Source: Deltaproteobacteria bacterium | GTDB lineage: Bacteria > Desulfobacterota > Desulfobaccia > Desulfobaccales > 0-14-0-80-60-11 | DNA length: 8,271 nt | NCBI GenBank assembly: GCA_021817645.1 | Contig: JAKAGH010000129.1 | Span: 1 to 8,271, forward strand | Reading direction: 5' to 3' | Shown here: positions 6,463 through 8,271 of the stretch, piece by piece | How positions within the stretch are numbered: position 1 is the stretch's first letter | Layout of the letters: the number at the start of each line of letters is the position of its first letter | The notes under the pieces: model-generated | Database searches by the model: none | Told to the model about the DNA's origin: nothing | Seen by the model: only the letters and a program-made list of their open reading frames with translations | Position numbers and translations under genes: made by a program

Positions 6463-6669
6463 TCAGGGGCTCACCGGCTCATAGTAGGCCACGCCGTCCG
6501 CCCACCAGGTCAGCTTATAGGGCCTGCCCTTAAAGTCCAGTGCGGGCCGCACCCAGAGAATCACCCGCTCCACCAGCCGTCCGTGCAGCGGGTGGGCCAG
6601 GACCGCGGTGACCAGCACCTCCGGCTCTTCCACCGCCTCGGTAAAGGGATCAACATGGTATTCCGGCAT
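6463..6669 (-). CDS. Hypothetical 68-residue protein
   Basis: This short protein has no family I recognise. It is acidic at the N-terminus (VDPFTEAVEEPE at 6-17). A hydrophobic, possibly strand-forming centre follows (VLVTAVLAHPLHGRLVERVILWV), then an aromatic C-terminal part (YKLTWWADGVAYYEP). There is no signal peptide or membrane span. Reality is supported by AGAGGAG at 6680-6686, ten bases before the ATG, and by GC-rich third positions as in the neighbouring genes. The tryptophan- and tyrosine-rich end looks like a folded small domain. The genes downstream on the same strand (from 6286) are 176 nt away with their own candidate promoter, so it is probably a single-gene unit. The competing + strand frame through 6316-6981 has no ribosome site and crosses repeats. 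Confidence 0.6.
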   Translation of the reverse strand: MPEYHVDPFTEAVEEPEVLVTAVLAHPLHGRLVERVILWVRPALDFKGRPYKLTWWADGVAYYEPVSP

Positions 6670-6690
6670 GCTGGCAATTCTCCTCTAATT

Positions 6691-6713
6691 GTGGGGCGGA
6701 CCCGCGTGTCCGC
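6691..6713. repeat. Small hairpin repeat, related to the copy at 43-67
   Basis: GCGGAC (6696-6701) and GTCCGC (6708-6713) form a perfect six-base stem around CCGCGT. The sequence matches the copy at 43-67 through the flanking TGT, the G-rich lead and the loop. A second weak hairpin follows at about 6724-6746 (GGGCGC with GCGCCC). It lies in the upstream region or leader of the 68-residue protein on the - strand. The rest of the gene-free stretch to 6891 holds an AT-rich patch (about 6753-6797) with no motif I can call. Confidence 0.5.
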
Positions 6714-6891
6714 TTTGGGGTGGGCGCAGGCAGAGGCGCGCCCCGAAGGCAGACAATTATTGTTAGAACCTATTTCAATTGTAATTATGGTCCTGATGAC
6801 AACTTGGTGTAAGTCTTTCATCCTAACCGGTAGCCATAAGATAACCATCGTCCGGCCTGGTGCCAGTCTCCTGGACCGGTCCGGGAGCGCC

Positions 6892-6920
6892 TTGTCACCA
6901 GACCCGAAGGCGCATATAAT
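6892..6920 (+). promoter_or_regulatory. Strong sigma70-type promoter
   Basis: TTGTCA (6892-6897, five of six matches to TTGACA) is followed after exactly 17 bases by a perfect TATAAT (6915-6920). Transcription should start near 6927, giving a leader of about 100 nt before the start codon at 7027. This is the best promoter match in the window and points rightward to the small CxxC protein. Confidence 0.75.
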
Positions 6921-6940
6921 GCAACCATGCAGAGTCAGCC

Positions 6941-7021
6941 GCCAGGAGAGGCCGGGCCGGGGGTATCCTCCTGGCTATTGATTTCTACCGGACCGTGCCT
7001 AGCTTATGGCCTTAAGGAGGA
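6941..7021 (+). promoter_or_regulatory. Leader with alternative pairing around the Shine-Dalgarno site
   Basis: Segment 1, GCCAGGAG (6941-6948), pairs perfectly with segment 2, CTCCTGGC (6968-6975). Segment 2 also contains TCCTCCT (6966-6972), a perfect seven-base complement of AGGAGGA (7015-7021), which is the Shine-Dalgarno site of the next gene. The two pairings use the same bases and exclude each other, so the leader could switch between an open and a masked ribosome site. Segment 1 starts about 14 nt after the predicted transcription start. CCTCCT can occur by chance in GC-rich DNA, so the control role is an inference. No known riboswitch class is recognised. Confidence 0.35.
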
Positions 7022-7026
7022 AGACC

Positions 7027-7230
7027 ATGAATATCGACAACCTGACCATTCCCGAGCTGGTGGTGCGCCTGAAGCTGGCCGCGGAAAAATGCCCCCGGTG
7101 CGAAGGCACCCGGGAAACCGTGTTCACCGCCCGGGGCCGGGACAATATCGTCAACTGCCTGGAATGCGAGCCGATCCACGACGCCCTGCAACACCTGGAA
7201 GCGGCGCAGAAGCTGCTGAAGGATATCTAG
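7027..7230 (+). CDS. Small zinc-ribbon-like protein with two CxxC pairs
   Basis: This 67-residue protein has CPRC at 22-25 and CLEC at 44-47, a CxxC-x18-CxxC layout typical of a zinc-binding ribbon. It is flanked by an N-terminal helix (about 8-20) and a C-terminal amphipathic helix (HDALQHLEAAQKLLKDI, 51-67). No named family is recognised. A nucleic-acid or protein-binding role is possible but not shown. The start at 7027 is chosen because AAGGAGG at 7014-7020 lies six bases before it; an in-frame ATG at 7006 would place this site inside the gene. It is driven by the promoter at 6892-6920 and preceded by the leader at 6941-7021. It appears to be a single-gene unit. About 36 bases after it hold nothing I can identify before the palindromes begin. 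Confidence 0.8.
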   Translation: MNIDNLTIPELVVRLKLAAEKCPRCEGTRETVFTARGRDNIVNCLECEPIHDALQHLEAAQKLLKDI

Positions 7231-7266
7231 CTGCCTAAGACGGCCTGGACTCACAGTAAATCTATC

Positions 7267-7395
7267 GAAGCCATTGCAAAACCTCTCTCTCTGTCATCCT
7301 GAACGCAGTGAAGGATCTCAAGCCCTCGAAAATACGAGATTCTTCGCTGCGCTCAGAATGACAACTCAGGGCATTTGAGGTTTTTCAATGGCTTC
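7267..7395. repeat. 129-bp concentric palindrome (first of two)
   Basis: The outer arms, 7267-7285 and 7377-7395, are 19-base inverted repeats with one mismatch (GAAGCCATTG...CCTC). Nested inside is a second inverted repeat: TGTCATCCTGAACGCAG... (from 7292) against a stretch ending ...GCTCAGAATGACA (7363), about 28 bases per arm with four mismatches, two of which become G-U wobbles. The short centre (about 7320-7334) is the loop. The TGTCATNCTGARCGCAG core resembles dispersed repeats that I recall from several bacterial genomes. There is no coding frame. Target-site duplications were not found. It lies downstream of the CxxC protein and could end its transcript, but no T-run follows. Confidence 0.75.
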
Positions 7396-7440
7396 TAGTG
7401 TTGCGTCCCAGGAATGCCCTACATAACTTGCCCAGTCTTT

Positions 7441-7480
7441 CTCCCTCCCCCTTCGAGGGGGGAGGGTTGGGGTGGGGGTG
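7441..7480. repeat. C/G-rich hairpin with G-quadruplex motif
   Basis: CCCTCCCCCT (7443-7452) pairs with AGGGGGGAGGG (7456-7466), with one bulged G. The G-rich side continues as four runs (GGGGGG, GGG, GGGG, GGGGG) separated by one, two and one bases across 7457-7478, a compact G-quadruplex pattern. It is the left inner layer of the palindrome 7395-7610. Confidence 0.65.
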
Positions 7481-7517
7481 GCGTCTTTTGGCTGATTACA
7501 GCCATTAGCCAAAGTTG

Positions 7518-7556
7518 CCCCCCTAACCCTCTCCCCCGAGGGGAGAGGGGAAATTA
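7518..7556. repeat. Inverted copy of the C/G-rich hairpin
   Basis: CCCTCTCCCC (7527-7536) and GGGGAGAGGG (7540-7549) form a perfect ten-base stem with loop CGA, preceded by CCCCCCTAA and followed by GAAATTATT. Reversed, it resembles the hairpin at 7441-7480; read forward, it matches the plan of the terminator at 633-660. It is the right inner layer of the palindrome. Confidence 0.6.
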
Positions 7557-7663
7557 TTGAGCATATTCATAGGAGATATTTTGTACCTTATTTCTGGGAC
7601 ACAATACTAGTGGCGAGGCCCGTCTCGCGCGGATTTCGCAACATTTCCTCAATTTTCAAAAGC

Positions 7664-7702
7664 TTGACAAAGATAAAATTATTATACATTATTTATATAC
7701 AT
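7664..7702 (+). promoter_or_regulatory. Promoter and candidate operator of vapBC
   Basis: A perfect TTGACA (7664-7669) is followed after 17 bases by CATTAT (7687-7692, four of six); TACATT at 15 bases is an alternative. The region is strongly AT-rich, unlike its surroundings. TATACAT occurs twice as a direct repeat (7683-7689 and 7696-7702), overlapping the -10, where a VapB dimer could bind to repress its own operon. Bases 7611-7663 hold nothing else I can identify. Confidence 0.5.
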
Positions 7703-7710
7703 CACCCAAT

Positions 7711-7726
7711 ATGAGGGCCTCCTCAT
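7711..7726 (+). promoter_or_regulatory. Hairpin over the vapB ribosome site and start codon
   Basis: ATGAGG (7711-7716) and CCTCAT (7721-7726) are perfect six-base inverted repeats around GCCT. The left arm carries most of the Shine-Dalgarno sequence GAGGG (7713-7717), and the right arm includes the first two bases of the start codon (7725-7727). In RNA this could limit initiation on vapB; in DNA it could be an operator half-site pair. Confidence 0.4.
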
Positions 7727-7985
7727 GGTCAGGACCCAGATTTATTTGACGGAAAAGGAGCGGGCTGCGCTCCTTAATCTGGCCCGGCAGACCGGCAAAA
7801 AGCAGAGTGAATTAATTCGCCAGGCCATTGACGACTTCATCGGCAAGTTTCAGCCTCGGGACCGTCGGGCGGCGCTGGAGCAGGCCTGGGGAATCTGGAA
7901 GGATAGGGACGATCTTCCCGATTTCGAGGCTTTGCGCCGGGAATTCGACCGTTTCCCTTATTCCCGAAGTGACAATGACTCTTAG
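7725..7985 (+). CDS. vapB: VapB-type ribbon-helix-helix antitoxin
   Basis: This 86-residue antitoxin has an N-terminal ribbon-helix-helix DNA-binding domain: strand RTQIYL (3-8), helix EKERAALLNLARQ (10-22) and helix KKQSELIRQAIDDFI (25-39). A charged C-terminal tail follows (GIWKDRDDLPDFEALRREFDRF, 56-77), the kind that wraps the toxin in VapBC complexes. It should neutralise the PIN toxin encoded next and repress the shared promoter together with it. The start is preceded by GAGGG at 7713-7717, seven bases upstream. Its last 11 bases overlap vapC, indicating coupled translation. The family (RHH, CopG/MetJ-like) is clear; the name VapB rests on the partner. Confidence 0.9.
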   Translation: MVRTQIYLTEKERAALLNLARQTGKKQSELIRQAIDDFIGKFQPRDRRAALEQAWGIWKDRDDLPDFEALRREFDRFPYSRSDNDS

Positions 7986-8271
7986 GCTTCTTCTGGATAC
8001 GGATGTACTGGTAGATTATTTTCGGGGCCGGATACAGGCGTTAGCATATCTGCGGGCTCGCTCCGAACCAATTCTAATCTCCGCCATCACCGTCGCGGAA
8101 CTCTATGCCGGCGTGCGTGAGGGGGAAGAGAGGCGCGGCGTGGAGCAGTTTCTGGCCTTACTGGAAATCATCCCCGTAGACACCGAAATTGCTCGGAAAG
8201 GCGGCCTTTATTGCCGGGATTACGGCCCCAGCCACGGCGTCGGCCTGGCCGACGCCCTCATCGCCGCCACC
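7975..8271 (+). CDS. vapC: VapC-type PIN-domain toxin, 3' end beyond window
   Basis: Translation from ATG 7975 is open for 99 residues to the window end with no stop. PIN-domain toxins are Mg2+-dependent ribonucleases that cut specific RNAs when not bound by antitoxin. The conserved acidic residues visible are Asp8 (LLLDTDVL, 5-12), Glu42 (ITVAELYAG, 38-46) and Asp93 (LADALIAAT, 91-99). The remaining C-terminal third, probably 30-40 residues with the fourth acidic position, lies outside. The ATG lies inside the vapB reading frame, overlapping by 11 bases, as is usual for these pairs. No separate strong Shine-Dalgarno sequence is visible, consistent with coupling. Nothing suggests inactivation in the part seen. 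Confidence 0.9.
   Translation, partial: MTLRLLLDTDVLVDYFRGRIQALAYLRARSEPILISAITVAELYAGVREGEERRGVEQFLALLEIIPVDTEIARKGGLYCRDYGPSHGVGLADALIAAT

Larger units (their letters stand above)
7395..7610. mobile_element. 216-bp MITE-like element, concentric palindrome
   Basis: The ends, 7395-7415 and 7590-7610, are 21-base inverted repeats with three mismatches (CTAGTGTTGCGTCCCAG... against ...CTGGGACACAATACTAG). Inside them lie two C/G-rich hairpins in opposite orientation (7441-7480 and 7518-7556), and at the centre a hairpin of TTTGGCT (7487-7493) and AGCCAAA (7507-7513). All three layers share a midpoint near 7497-7503. There is no coding frame. CTAG occurs at both outer ends and, being self-complementary, could be either part of the repeat or a four-base target duplication. 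A small non-autonomous transposable element is the best reading; a purely structural repeat is the alternative. Confidence 0.55.

Noticed and set aside
6316..6981. 221-residue + strand open frame
   Set aside because: It crosses a candidate promoter, the antisense of the 68-residue gene, a hairpin repeat and the promoter at 6892-6920, and has no ribosome site or recognisable domain.
7231..7724. CRISPR-like array, considered because of several repeats in a gene-free stretch
   Set aside because: The repeats are inverted and nested, not regularly spaced direct repeats, and there are no spacers.

Overview
The window is GC-rich bacterial chromosome with compact genes and many short palindromic repeats between them. 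The gene set is an indolepyruvate:ferredoxin oxidoreductase followed by branched-chain amino acid transporter subunits, a Cys-rich DUF6485 protein and a VapBC toxin-antitoxin pair. Together with the repeats this suggests an anaerobic, amino-acid-using Desulfobacterota-like bacterium (former Deltaproteobacteria). That placement is an inference from gene content and style; there is no rRNA or other marker to prove it.

Layout. Bases 1-120 carry the edge of a C-rich repeat and a small hairpin repeat. Bases 121-597 encode a Nudix hydrolase, ended by a strong terminator hairpin (633-660). Bases 693-5254 form a probable five-gene unit on the + strand: iorA, a 155-nt gap filled by a heptamer-repeat hairpin, iorB, a 65-residue DUF6485 protein, livM and livG. 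It is closed by a GC-rich hairpin (5261-5289) that also serves the converging - strand genes. Bases 5312-6286 (- strand) hold two tandem paralogues encoding small secreted proteins of unknown function. Bases 6463-6669 (- strand) encode a 68-residue orphan protein. Bases 6892-7230 (+ strand) hold a near-consensus sigma70-type promoter, a roughly 100-nt leader with mutually exclusive pairings around the Shine-Dalgarno sequence, and a 67-residue protein with two CxxC pairs. Bases 7267-7610 contain no gene: they are two abutting concentric palindromes, the second with terminal inverted repeats like a small non-autonomous mobile element. Bases 7664-8271 hold a promoter, a hairpin over the start site, vapB, and vapC cut by the window end.

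How the genes work together. LivM and LivG are the permease and ATPase parts of an ABC importer for branched-chain or aromatic amino acids. IorAB oxidatively decarboxylates the aryl 2-oxo acids made by transamination of aromatic amino acids, giving aryl-acetyl-CoA and reduced ferredoxin. The unit therefore looks like uptake plus oxidation, but livH, livF and the binding protein are not present here.

The least explained material is non-coding: the concentric palindromes, the iorA-iorB hairpin and the leader at 6927-7026. The paired secreted proteins and the Cys-rich protein inside the ior-liv unit are the main protein-level unknowns. I found no CRISPR array, tRNA, rRNA or intact transposase.
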